NCBI GenBank assembly: GCA_019750135.1
Contig: JAIEOV010000046.1
Location: 27,757 to 91,756 of the forward strand
DNA: 64,000 nucleotides
Reading direction: 5' to 3'
Source of the DNA: Reyranella sp.
GTDB taxonomy: Bacteria; Pseudomonadota; Alphaproteobacteria; Reyranellales; Reyranellaceae
Below the pieces are notes generated by a model. The model ran no database searches and was not told the DNA's origin. It saw only the letters and a list, made by a program, of their open reading frames with translations. Shown piece by piece: positions 7,524-15,837 of this stretch. Each line of letters starts with the position of its first letter. The stretch's first letter is position 1. Both the position numbers and the translations under genes were made by a program.

Positions 7524-9167
7524 ATGAGCCACAGCGCAACCTCACAAGCGGGGATCCTTGCCGAAGGCTTGGCGAAGTGCCCGCACGCGTTCGAACCATC
7601 CGGCTTTCCCGGTTTCGGCTATCTGCTTGGCCCGCCCGACGAGGCCACCGGACAGCGCAGCCGGCTCGGCGCAGATCCGGCAGAGGCGCACCGGCTGCTG
7701 CTCGCCCTCTCGAAAGTCCTGCCGCGCGGCGCGGGCTTCTGGAAAGCGCCGCTGACGGACGACAATCCCTCCATACCGTCGGGTTACACCTATCTGCTGC
7801 AGCTGGTCGCCCACGACGCCGTGCAGACAAGCGTTCCGTTCTGGGTCGCCGCAAAGCTCGGCCTCGCCAGCCGCAATCTGCGATCGGCGCCGTTCGTGCT
7901 GGATACGCTCTATGGCGGTGGCCCGACGGGGAGCGCCGTCGCCTACCAGTCGGGCGACAGTTCCCTGCTGCTCCTCGGGCGCTACAAATCGCAGGTGACC
8001 GGAATCGCGGCCACGGCGGCCGAACGCCCGTTCCGCGATCTTGGCCGAATCAACCCCGTGGAAAGCGCCGACGGGCTGGTACCCGCGAATTTCGATCATC
8101 CGCACGTCACCTGCGTCGCTGACGACAGAAACGACGACAACATCATCCTTGCCCAGCTCGTCGCCCTGTTCGCGAACGTTCATGACGCAATCGCAAAGAA
8201 ATTGCGAAAGACGCAACCCGAAGCGTCGCCCGAGGCGGTGTTCGGATACGCGCAAGTCGCGATGCAACGCATCTACCACGCCATCATCGGACGGGATCTG
8301 CTACCGAAGCTCCTGCACCCCCAGGTGTGGGCGACCCTGGTCGACCGTGCCGCGGACGACCCGCGCTGGCTGTGGCGGACAGGCCGGATGCCTCTGGAGT
8401 TCACCCACGGGGCGTTCCGGATCGGCCACGCCATGGTGCGCCGGGACTACAAGCTCAACGATCTGGGGATCGATCCGCTCTCGGTTGGCCAAACGATTAC
8501 GATCGGCAGGAACGTGGGCGATAGCCGAGATCCGCTGCAACAGGCTTGGCTCGTGCGGTGGTCGCGATTCTTCAAGATGCAGGACGCCGACACGCCCAAC
8601 CTGAGCCGGCGCATCAGCCCGACCATGTCGGCCCTGGACGTCGAGGGCGTGTTCAATGTCTCCGACGGCAAGCAGCCGGAGAATCTGGCTGTGCGCGACA
8701 TGCTGAGCGCCGCCCTCGCCCGCACGTGGCGAGTCGATGCGTTGCTGGATCAGATCCTGGCGCAGAATCAGGATCCGATTCCCCCCGGCTGGATGTTTCG
8801 CGACGGCGGCCAACGCCGGGAGGTGATCCGCGGCTGGCTTACGGCCCAAGGCCTGTCGGACACCGACAGCGACACGCTTGCCGATGACCCGCCGTTGCCG
8901 TTCTTCGTGCTTCTCGAAGCGGCGCTCGACCCGGAAATCCTCGGCCGTCACCTCGGCCCGCTCGCATCGATCATCATCGGCGAGGTGATCTGGCGCAGCG
9001 TCATCCTGGAACGGCAGCGCATGGCGGCGACGGAATGCGTGGCAAGAGCCGCGTTCAAGGCGCCATTCTGGGATGAAATGGCGGCAATAGAGTCGATGCC
9101 CGGGCTGGTCGCCTTCGCCGCGCGCCACTGCGGGTTCGACGGCGCGGCGCCGATGCCGTTCGCCTGA
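7524..9167 (+). CDS. Animal-type haem peroxidase (peroxidase-cyclooxygenase superfamily)
   Basis: The 547-residue protein belongs to the superfamily that includes myeloperoxidase and bacterial peroxicin-like proteins. The distal histidine is His97 in LLQLVAHDAVQ. The ADDRNDDNIILAQLVALFANVHD segment (199-221) corresponds to the conserved arginine-containing helix. The proximal haem ligand is His302 in AFRIGHAMVRRDYKL. A C-terminal helical domain follows. There is no obvious signal peptide, so secretion, if any, would be non-classical. The expected activity is H2O2-dependent oxidation of halides or organic substrates. A small companion gene follows 30 bases downstream, and a BTAD-type regulator converges from the other side. 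Confidence 0.9.
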   Translation: MSHSATSQAGILAEGLAKCPHAFEPSGFPGFGYLLGPPDEATGQRSRLGADPAEAHRLLLALSKVLPRGAGFWKAPLTDDNPSIPSGYTYLLQLVAHDAVQTSVPFWVAAKLGLASRNLRSAPFVLDTLYGGGPTGSAVAYQSGDSSLLLLGRYKSQVTGIAATAAERPFRDLGRINPVESADGLVPANFDHPHVTCVADDRNDDNIILAQLVALFANVHDAIAKKLRKTQPEASPEAVFGYAQVAMQRIYHAIIGRDLLPKLLHPQVWATLVDRAADDPRWLWRTGRMPLEFTHGAFRIGHAMVRRDYKLNDLGIDPLSVGQTITIGRNVGDSRDPLQQAWLVRWSRFFKMQDADTPNLSRRISPTMSALDVEGVFNVSDGKQPENLAVRDMLSAALARTWRVDALLDQILAQNQDPIPPGWMFRDGGQRREVIRGWLTAQGLSDTDSDTLADDPPLPFFVLLEAALDPEILGRHLGPLASIIIGEVIWRSVILERQRMAATECVARAAFKAPFWDEMAAIESMPGLVAFAARHCGFDGAAPMPFA

Positions 9168-9197
9168 TCTATCAACGACTTTTGAAAGGAGAGAAAC

Positions 9198-9743
9198 ATG
9201 GCATTGGTAAGTGACGCCGACACGCTGCAGTGGGGCCTTCTCGTAAAGAGCTGGGCGACTGGTCTCGATTACGTCAACACGCCACCCGCGAACCATCCGC
9301 CGCAGCAACCTCCCGCAGCGCCCCCGAAATGGGCTCTGCCGCCCTTGAAGCCCGTCAATTTCGACTCGACCATCAATGGCCACGCCGAACAGAAGACGAT
9401 CCCCGGCGTGGTCCGCCTCTCGGTCGGCGAATTCACGGCGCTGCTCGAGGAAGCCAATATCTTCAGTGGCAGCTATCCACCGGGCACGACCGAGGTGATC
9501 GTCGTGCAAGGCAGCGCCAACACCATGGTCATCCGCTTGCCGCCGCAGCCTGTACTGAAGGCCTCGGAGGACAACCTGCTGGCCGGCGGCGCTTATCCTG
9601 TCTTCAGTTTCTACGAGCCCTTGTACAAGCAGCCGGGGGTCCCGGCGCCCCACGCCCAGCCGCCCACACTGCCCAATCGCCAAGGCATCATGGAGTTGCA
9701 TGCCAATCGCATCGGCGACTACACGATGGGGCTCTGCGCCTGA
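9198..9743 (+). CDS. Hypothetical protein linked to the haem peroxidase
   Basis: This is a 181-residue protein of no family I recognise. A proline-rich linker (HPPQQPPAAPPKWALPP, around residues 33-49) follows a short N-terminal helix. The rest is predicted mainly beta, with a TTEVIVVQGSANTMVIRLPP core and a C-terminal NRQGIMELHANRIGDYTMGLCA tail. No signal peptide or membrane segment is seen. A good ribosome site (AAAGGAGAG) precedes the ATG. The 30-bp gap after the peroxidase stop indicates an operon, so a role as partner, substrate or immunity-like factor of the peroxidase is possible but unproven. Confidence 0.75.
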   Translation: MALVSDADTLQWGLLVKSWATGLDYVNTPPANHPPQQPPAAPPKWALPPLKPVNFDSTINGHAEQKTIPGVVRLSVGEFTALLEEANIFSGSYPPGTTEVIVVQGSANTMVIRLPPQPVLKASEDNLLAGGAYPVFSFYEPLYKQPGVPAPHAQPPTLPNRQGIMELHANRIGDYTMGLCA

Positions 9744-9753
9744 GCTGTTCGCA

Positions 9754-11901
9754 TCACCAGCCGTGATGCGTCATGCCACCATCGGGGATGCCGGCGGCGA
9801 CAATGCCGTCATGCAGCCGCCGCCACACCTCGGGGTCCGAGATCGGATAAATGTGCAGCAGCCATCGGCCGATCATCGCATCGGTCGGTGGCGACGAGCC
9901 GAACCAGTTCGCGCGCGTCAGCTCGAGGAAGCGTCTCGCCTCCTCCCGCGCTTCCTCTTTGCGTCCCAGATTGCACAAGGCCGCCGCCCGCCAGGCGAAC
10001 AGGTTGCTGAGCGCCTGGGTCCGCCAGGGATAGGGCTCGGGCGTGAGCGCGTGCGCGTGAGCCGAGGCGACGAGCAGCCCTTCATCGTCGCCGCAGAGGT
10101 AGCGCGTGGTTGCCAGATAGGTCCACTGCGCGAGGTTGGGTGCGAGCGTGAGCTCCATGGCCTGCGCCGACAGGCTCTGCGCGCGGGAACGGTTGCCGAC
10201 GAAGGAATGGAACATGCCGGCCGCGCTCAGCGTCCACGCGTCGTAGGGATTGAGTTCGCACGCGATCTCCATGTGCGTCTCGGCCTGCGCGTAGCGCTTG
10301 TTCATCGCGAGCGCCCATCCCAGGCTGAGTTCCGCCCGCGAATCGCGCGGGTCGAGCCGCACCGCCTGCTGCGCCAATCCCAGCGTACGCTCCTCCTTGT
10401 GCGCCGCGCGGAACATGCCCGGATGGGCGATGTGGAACGTGTTGTTCATCTGCACCAGGCTGCTGTAGAGCGGCGAGAATGTCGGCGCCTGGTCGATCGC
10501 CTTCGCCAGCATTTGCGCGGCACCGTTCCAGTTCTCCGGCGTGAAGCGCAAGATCAGCAGTTGGGCACGAAGCCAGACGTCGTGGGCCTCGAGCGTCGCC
10601 TCCGGCACCGCCGCCAACCTCGTCAGGCGCTCGGTGGACAGCTCGACGCTGAGGGTCGACGCCAGCCGACGCACGACGCGCTGCTGGGTCACCGCCCAAC
10701 TGTCGAGACTGACCTCGAACCGTTCGCTCCAGACGACCACGCCGCTGGTCTGGTCCTGCAGCACCATGACCGCGCTGATCGCCGACCCGGCCTGATAGGT
10801 CGTGGTGGAGAGCCGGTAGCACATCGAGACCGGCGCGCCGGCAGGAGCGTTGGCGGTTCCGGCCACGCTGTCGGTCACGTACCATTCGCGAAACCGCACC
10901 AGGCAGGCGATCAGCTCGAAGCGGAAGCCCTCGACCAGGTGCACGCGATCCGGCGCCACGCCATGGATGTCGAACGGTGCGATGACGAGCACCGGCTTGG
11001 CCGGCGCCGCAGCGGGCGGCGGGGTCGGCGCCGGCGACCGACGCTGTTCGATCAGGATCTGCGCAACCTCGTCGCGCAGCGACTGCTGGGACGTCTCGCG
11101 CGACGCCACGCCGTCGAACTTGCCCTGCTTGATCTCGGCGATGAGTTCCAGGGTCGGCGCGGAAGGCTCCATGTCGTACTCGTCGCCGAGCAGCCGATAA
11201 AGCTCGTCATAGGCATGCAGGGCGGCGCCGATCTCGCCATCCTCCGCAGCACAGCGCATGACCACGCGGCACGCTTCCTCGTGGGTCGGATCGAGCAGGA
11301 CGGCGGCCTCGGCGAGGCGCCGCCGCTGGCGGCGCGGCAGGACGAGGTCGCGATAGCCGCGCTCGAGGTCGCGCAATATGCGATCGTGCAAGGTCTGCCG
11401 CCGTGCCGAAAGCCAGCCGTGAAAAGCGGGATCGAGGTCCTCGAAGCCCGCCAGCAGCGCTTCGGCGACCTGGCTCTGCCGCAGCAGCGGCTCGGCGACC
11501 TCACCTGCGGCGAGGGCATGCAGCATCGTCTCCACGTCGACCGTGAACGATCCACGCTCCAATCCGATCGTGCTGCGTCCGGTCACCAGGGCGTTGCACC
11601 CCGCCGCAAGCATCACCTCGCGCGTCTCGTGCACGGCCTGGCGCAGGGTGGCCCGCGCGTTCGCCTCGGGCGACTCGCTCCAGAACAAGCCGGCGAGCCG
11701 CTCGCGTTGCTCTTCGCCCCGCTCCGTCAACGCCAAGTAGGCGAGCATCGCGCAGGCCTTTCGGTTGCGCAGGGGAATTTCCCGGCCACCGAAGGTAAAG
11801 GCCGCGCCCCCGATCAGCGAGATGACGAGGCCGGGCACCACCGCGCCCTCGCGGCCGCTCCCGCCGAATCCTGCGCTGGCTGCGCTCAGGGCGGCGTTCA
11901 T
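9754..11901 (-). CDS. BTAD/SARP-like regulator with TPR-type C-terminal domain
   Basis: The protein (about 715 residues) starts with a winged-helix segment (VISLIGGAAFTFGGREIPL then RNRKACAMLAYLAL). A bacterial transcriptional activation domain of helical repeats follows (RERLAGLFWSE, LRQAVHETREV, FHGWLSARRQTLHDRILRDLERGY, AAEDGEIGAALHAYDELYRLL). A proline/alanine linker leads to a domain resembling the TolB/adenylate-cyclase-associated beta region (PVLVIAPFDIHG, GVVVWSERFEV). TPR-like helices then run to the C-terminus. This layout matches the DnrI/SARP-BTAD activators associated with CadC-like proteins. ATG 11901 is chosen because the domain begins shortly after it and no ribosome site supports upstream starts. 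Its stop is 11 bases from the convergent end of the peroxidase companion, so it may regulate that pair. Confidence 0.85.
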   Translation of the reverse strand: MNAALSAASAGFGGSGREGAVVPGLVISLIGGAAFTFGGREIPLRNRKACAMLAYLALTERGEEQRERLAGLFWSESPEANARATLRQAVHETREVMLAAGCNALVTGRSTIGLERGSFTVDVETMLHALAAGEVAEPLLRQSQVAEALLAGFEDLDPAFHGWLSARRQTLHDRILRDLERGYRDLVLPRRQRRRLAEAAVLLDPTHEEACRVVMRCAAEDGEIGAALHAYDELYRLLGDEYDMEPSAPTLELIAEIKQGKFDGVASRETSQQSLRDEVAQILIEQRRSPAPTPPPAAAPAKPVLVIAPFDIHGVAPDRVHLVEGFRFELIACLVRFREWYVTDSVAGTANAPAGAPVSMCYRLSTTTYQAGSAISAVMVLQDQTSGVVVWSERFEVSLDSWAVTQQRVVRRLASTLSVELSTERLTRLAAVPEATLEAHDVWLRAQLLILRFTPENWNGAAQMLAKAIDQAPTFSPLYSSLVQMNNTFHIAHPGMFRAAHKEERTLGLAQQAVRLDPRDSRAELSLGWALAMNKRYAQAETHMEIACELNPYDAWTLSAAGMFHSFVGNRSRAQSLSAQAMELTLAPNLAQWTYLATTRYLCGDDEGLLVASAHAHALTPEPYPWRTQALSNLFAWRAAALCNLGRKEEAREEARRFLELTRANWFGSSPPTDAMIGRWLLHIYPISDPEVWRRLHDGIVAAGIPDGGMTHHGW

Positions 11902-12182
11902 GGCTACCTGGCGACGGTACGGAATAGGCGGTCGAGCTCGCTCATGGATGCTTCGCCCCCAGACTGCCTGCTGCGTCGGCCGCCAGCGCACGCATCGTGC
12001 GGGCGGCGAAGCCACAGCATAAGCCGAAGCCGTCATTATTGCACGACGCTGCGACGAGCACTGTCCCGTCAGCCAACTGCGACGATGCGTTGGTTCTCCG
12101 CGCAAGTGCCTGATTATTGCAGTCCGCGATGCATCGGAATTGCCCTAACGCTAGCCTCACGCTGAGTCTGCATCATTGTCCC

Positions 12183-12644
12183 ATGGTTCGGTCAAACCGG
12201 TCCCTTCCGCCGCTGGGGTTTGTCGTCGCCTTGCACGGCACGCTCATCGACCGGTCGGGCGTGGCGCGCCGGGAGTGGTTGATCGCGTCGAGATGGGGTG
12301 ACGGCGGCACCTATCTATCGGTCGCCCGCACCCTCGTCCCCGGCGATCCGGCGACGACGGCGCCGCCGCTCCTGACACCGCGTTGGTCCGCCCTGGCGCT
12401 GCTCGACCCGACACCCGATCCGTCCGGCTCGCCCTGTTTCATCTTCGCCGAACGGTGCCCCGCCGGCCTTCTCCTCGCCGGCCGGTTCGCCCCTTCCCTC
12501 GGCAGTGTCCGCGTGGACGGCGACTCCGCATCCCTACGGCTGCAGGGCAACGTTCACTGCCTGCCTCGCACGGCAAAACGGGACTTCCAGTTTGAAGGCG
12601 TATGGGCCCCCTGGGTCGGAGAGTTCATAGAAATCCGCTCTTGA
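12183..12644 (+). CDS. Small hypothetical protein
   Basis: An open frame of 153 codons is divergent from the BTAD regulator, with about 280 bp between the starts. The protein begins VRSNRSLPPLGFVVALHGTLIDRSG and contains alternating beta-like stretches and GSPCFIFAERCPAGLLLAGRF. I recognise no family. An in-frame ATG at 12117 is an alternative start, but no clear ribosome site supports either. It may be a real orphan gene, because both other frames on this strand are shorter and codon usage is GC-third biased. Confidence 0.45.
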   Translation: MVRSNRSLPPLGFVVALHGTLIDRSGVARREWLIASRWGDGGTYLSVARTLVPGDPATTAPPLLTPRWSALALLDPTPDPSGSPCFIFAERCPAGLLLAGRFAPSLGSVRVDGDSASLRLQGNVHCLPRTAKRDFQFEGVWAPWVGEFIEIRS

Positions 12645-12690
12645 GGGCGCGCACGATCATCGTCCGCCACGCGCCCCCGCCGACGAGCGA

Positions 12691-14202
12691 CTATACCGCG
12701 CGGATGTAGCCGTAGCGCAGGTTCGACCGTTCCATGGACGCCAGCGCGTAGTCCTTCTTGAGTGCTGCGAAGCGGTCTTCCGAGTAGGCCGGCATCGTGG
12801 TGTTGGACGCGGCCTTGAGCTTGATGCCGTACATCGCCAGCGCGTTGTTGGCGAAGATCATCTGCTTGGTCATGCTGTTGGCCTCGCCGAGCGTGGCGAA
12901 GCCGTACTTCTTGCGCATGTCCTCGGGAATCTCGAGGCGGCGCATCGCATCGATCTGCCATTGCGGCGAGCCGTACCACACCGAATCGGTGCCCCACAGG
13001 ACGTGATCGGCGCCCATGCCCTTGACCAGGGTGCCGACCATGGCGGCGCAGAACTTGGGATGCGACACCGCCGAGTTGGCGAAGGCCGTGCCGAGCTCGG
13101 CATAGACGTTGTTGACGCCGAACTTCTGTGGAATGTCGGCAAGGTCGCTCACCCAGCGGATGCGGCCGGTCTGCTCGAACTCCGTCCACGCCTGGTCGGG
13201 CAGCTCGAAGGCCGGGCGCAGGCAGGCGTGGTACATCACGAACTTCATCTGCGGCCAGTCCTTGGCCGCCTTGCCGATGTCGGCCGCCGTCGCATATTCC
13301 CACACGCCGGCGAACGCCTTCTCGTAGTCTGGCGGCAGCAGGCCCTTGTGGATGCAGATCGTGGTGATGCCCGCCTTCACCGCCTTGTCGTAGAACGGAT
13401 ACATCAGCTTCTCGTCGTCGAGCCGCCACGGGAACTTCGACGGATTGAGGGGATCGCCGATCGTGTAGCCTTTCCACGATTCGGGCTTGTGCGCCGTGAT
13501 CGCCTTGTCGACCTCGTCCATCCAGCCCTGCTGGCCGGGCGTGATCAGGGCATGCGACAAGAGCCGACGCGAGCCCGCGAAGCCGTTGATCAGCGCCCGC
13601 GCCTGCGCCATCTGCTCGTTGGACAGGAACCACCAGGTTGGATCGTCGAACGGCGCACCGCTCAGCAGGGCGAGGCTGGTGTCGCTGTCGTAGAAGACCT
13701 CCTTCACGTAGTTCTGGAACTTGTAGCGCGCCAGCGAGGAAACGCCCTCCGCCTTGAGCTTCGGGTTCCAGTTCTCGCTCGCGAACGCGGCCAGGTCCAA
13801 GAGCTCCTTGTGGTCGAAGTCGTCGCGCACGAAATGGGTCTGCACGTCGAAGATGAATTGCCCGGCGAGGCCGTGCTGGCGTGCCTGCGCCAGCTCGGGC
13901 TCCTGCGCCTCGGCCGGGGTCACCTGGAAGACGTTGCCGCCGTAGATCTCGTTCATGGCGACGAAGGCTGCGGCCATGCCGCAACTCGTGCGCATGAACT
14001 GGCGGCGGCTTAGGCCCAGCCGGCCGGCATTGGCGTCGGCCAGCTCGACGATGCGCTGTTCGACTTTCTTCTGCGTGGCGCTTTGCCTGGGCGGCAGATA
14101 CTCGCCGTTGGACACGATCTGCGTCGGGATCGGCGTTGCCGCCGAAGCTTCCTCGGCGCCTGCGACGAGGCGTTGTTCGCGTTCACTGAGCCAGATACCC
14201 AT
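12691..14202 (-). CDS. Amidohydrolase-2 family metal-dependent hydrolase with internal Tat-like motif
   Basis: The 503-residue protein has an amidohydrolase-2 type TIM barrel. The first strand reads FIFDVQTHFV (residues 116-125), where QTH replaces the usual HxH. Later segments include TTICIHKGLLPPDY, MKFVMYHACLRP, VYAELGTAF and the final VLWGTDSVWYGSP with the conserved aspartate. Ahead of the barrel, around residues 63-100, is SRRQFMRTSCGMAAAFVAM followed by a hydrophobic stretch. This resembles a twin-arginine signal but sits after about 62 soluble residues rather than at the N-terminus. The substrate is unknown. The neighbouring 140 bp upstream carries no gene. Confidence 0.85.
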   Translation of the reverse strand: MGIWLSEREQRLVAGAEEASAATPIPTQIVSNGEYLPPRQSATQKKVEQRIVELADANAGRLGLSRRQFMRTSCGMAAAFVAMNEIYGGNVFQVTPAEAQEPELAQARQHGLAGQFIFDVQTHFVRDDFDHKELLDLAAFASENWNPKLKAEGVSSLARYKFQNYVKEVFYDSDTSLALLSGAPFDDPTWWFLSNEQMAQARALINGFAGSRRLLSHALITPGQQGWMDEVDKAITAHKPESWKGYTIGDPLNPSKFPWRLDDEKLMYPFYDKAVKAGITTICIHKGLLPPDYEKAFAGVWEYATAADIGKAAKDWPQMKFVMYHACLRPAFELPDQAWTEFEQTGRIRWVSDLADIPQKFGVNNVYAELGTAFANSAVSHPKFCAAMVGTLVKGMGADHVLWGTDSVWYGSPQWQIDAMRRLEIPEDMRKKYGFATLGEANSMTKQMIFANNALAMYGIKLKAASNTTMPAYSEDRFAALKKDYALASMERSNLRYGYIRAV

Positions 14203-14343
14203 CGGTTTCCTCCGTCTTGTTAGGACAACGTGAAGAAGCGATCGGCGCGCGCCGCGCAGGCAGCGCGGTCGGTCAGGGTAGCGAGTCTAGGATTGCCCGG
14301 CCGAAGCCGTCCAGTGCGGCCCCCGCATATCTCCCGCGCTGGA

Positions 14344-14820
14344 CTAGAGCCAGCGCCGGACGCGCTTTCGGTAGTCGCGATAAGCTTGGTCGAACTTGCG
14401 CTCGAGATAGGCCTCCTCGCGGGCGACGACGCCGTAGCGGATGACCAGCGCGAAGGGCACCAGCATCGCCAGCAGCCAGGGCGAGTCGAAGGCGATGGCA
14501 AGTCCGACCAGGCCGCCGAACATGCCGAGATAGATGGGATTGCGCGTGAACCGGTAGGGCCCGCTCTCGACCATGGCGGTGGTCGGCCGGTTGGTCGGTA
14601 CGTTGGTGCCGGCCCGGGTCATGGTGTCCATGGCCCAGATGGCGAGCGCCAGCGCCAGCACGAACACCACGGCGCCCAGCAGGCCGTTGGGCCAGTCTTC
14701 CGGCAGGACCGGCACGGGCTCCAGCCAGTCGAGGGCAAGTCCGGCGATCACGGCAACCGCCCAGGCGAAGGGCGGCCGGATAAGCACTTGGGCGGTCTCG
14801 CTATTTTCGCTCATTTCCAC
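14344..14820 (-). CDS. Isoprenylcysteine carboxyl methyltransferase-like membrane protein
   Basis: The protein of about 158 residues has four hydrophobic segments (AWAVAVIAGLALDWL, LLGAVVFVLALALAIW, IYLGMFGGLVGLAIAF, LLAMLVPFALVIRYGVV). Around residue 95-105 it has the hallmark GPYRFTRNPIYLGM, followed by EEAYLERKFDQAYRDYRKRVRRWL. This RHPxY-like/EExxL pattern defines the ICMT/PEMT family of small integral-membrane SAM-dependent methyltransferases. The substrate in bacteria is usually unknown. A GTG at 14820 has AGGAG five bases upstream and is preferred; ATG 14814 is the alternative. It is divergent from the PRC-barrel gene, with about 60 bp between them. Confidence 0.85.
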   Translation of the reverse strand: MEMSENSETAQVLIRPPFAWAVAVIAGLALDWLEPVPVLPEDWPNGLLGAVVFVLALALAIWAMDTMTRAGTNVPTNRPTTAMVESGPYRFTRNPIYLGMFGGLVGLAIAFDSPWLLAMLVPFALVIRYGVVAREEAYLERKFDQAYRDYRKRVRRWL

Positions 14821-14881
14821 GGCAACTCCTTCTCGCGAAGGCGCGTTGAATTTTAGTCTGCCTCTACCACGGAGATGACAC

Positions 14882-15361
14882 ATGCTGAAATCCGTCGTTC
14901 TCGCAGCTTTTCTCACTTGCGGCGCGATCAGTGCGTACGCCCAGACCCAGACCACACCGGCGCCGGCCGCCGCTCCGGCCGAACGCACGGTTTCGACCGG
15001 CGACTTCAACGCCAGGGGCGACATGGCGGCAAGCGCCCTGATTGGCACCAAGGTGCGCAATGCGAACAAGGACTCGATCGGCAAGATCGACGAGATCTAC
15101 CTCGACAAAGATGCCAAGGTCACCGACGTGGTGATCTCGGTCGGCGGCTTTCTTGGGGTCGGCTCCAAGGACGTCGCGGTGAAGTGGAGCGACATCACGA
15201 TGACCCAGGAGGACAACTCGCTGGTGCTGACCACGTCGCTCACCAAGGATGCCTTGATGGCCCTCCCCGACTACACCAAGACCGACCGCCGCAAGCCGGC
15301 GCCGCCGGAAACCGCCGCCGCGCCGCCGGCCCGACCCACGCTTCCGACACAGAGCCGCTAA
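14882..15361 (+). CDS. Secreted PRC-barrel domain protein
   Basis: The 159-residue protein has a signal peptide (LKSVVLAAFLTCGAISAYA, cleavage near AYA-QT) and an Ala/Pro-rich spacer. A PRC-barrel follows around residues 48-120 (ASALIGTKVRNANKDSIGKIDEIYLDKDAKVTDVVISVGGFLGVGSKDVAVKW). A proline-rich tail ends the protein. PRC-barrels are small beta barrels used in photosynthetic reaction centre H subunits and in RimM. Secreted versions in alphaproteobacteria are common and functionally unassigned. GGAG is present upstream of the ATG. It is followed by a strong terminator, so this is a single-gene unit. Confidence 0.9.
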   Translation: MLKSVVLAAFLTCGAISAYAQTQTTPAPAAAPAERTVSTGDFNARGDMAASALIGTKVRNANKDSIGKIDEIYLDKDAKVTDVVISVGGFLGVGSKDVAVKWSDITMTQEDNSLVLTTSLTKDALMALPDYTKTDRRKPAPPETAAAPPARPTLPTQSR

Positions 15362-15379
15362 GTCGATAGACAAAGACAG

Positions 15380-15406
15380 GGCGCCCCCGCGAGGGGGCGC
15401 CTTTTT
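15380..15406 (+). terminator. Rho-independent terminator of the PRC-barrel gene
   Basis: A 9-bp GC stem (GGCGCCCCC at 15380-15388 with GGGGGCGCC at 15393-15401) closes a GCGA tetraloop and is followed by TTTTT. It lies 18 bases after the PRC-barrel stop. It also sits just before the convergent stop at 15414. Confidence 0.92.
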
Positions 15407-15413
15407 CGTTGAG

Positions 15414-15743
15414 TTAGCGGTGCGGGTTAGCGGGCGCACGGTCCCATTGGTTCGGGCGGCCGTCGCCGTCGCGATCCGTGTCGTAGCGGTTCGGAATACC
15501 GTCATGATCCTGGTCGCCGCCGCCACGACGGCGGTTGTTGTTGTAATTGTCGTAGGCGTTAGGGATGCCGTCGCGGTCGCGATCGCCCCACGCACCGCCG
15601 CGCGGCGGCTGCTGCGCCTGCTGCGGATAGGGCTGCGGCGGATTGATTTGGATGGTCTGAGCATTCGCCGCGGGCACCACCAGCGGCAGGACGGTGAGGG
15701 TTGCGGTTGCAGCGATTACAGAAAGTTTGATCCATCGTGACAT
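15414..15743 (-). CDS. Secreted protein with thrombospondin type 3-like calcium repeats
   Basis: This 109-residue protein has a signal peptide (IKLSVIAATATLTVLPLVVPAANA) and a proline/glutamine-rich spacer. Three Asp-rich units follow: GDRDRDGIPNAYD, GDQDHDGIPNRYD and DRDGDGRPNQWDR. The DxDxDGxPNxxD pattern is that of thrombospondin type 3 repeats, which bind Ca2+ through the aspartates. ATG 15743 is chosen because GGAG lies eight bases upstream and a signal peptide starts there. It is probably a small extracytoplasmic calcium-binding protein; no partner is apparent. Confidence 0.82.
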   Translation of the reverse strand: MSRWIKLSVIAATATLTVLPLVVPAANAQTIQINPPQPYPQQAQQPPRGGAWGDRDRDGIPNAYDNYNNNRRRGGGDQDHDGIPNRYDTDRDGDGRPNQWDRAPANPHR

Positions 15744-15837
15744 GGGAAAATCTCCGTACGGTGTTGGTGCCAGCCAACGATTTTGCATGGGCGACGTTCC
15801 GTGCCGCACGGCTGGCGATTGGTGCTAGGCTGCCCGC

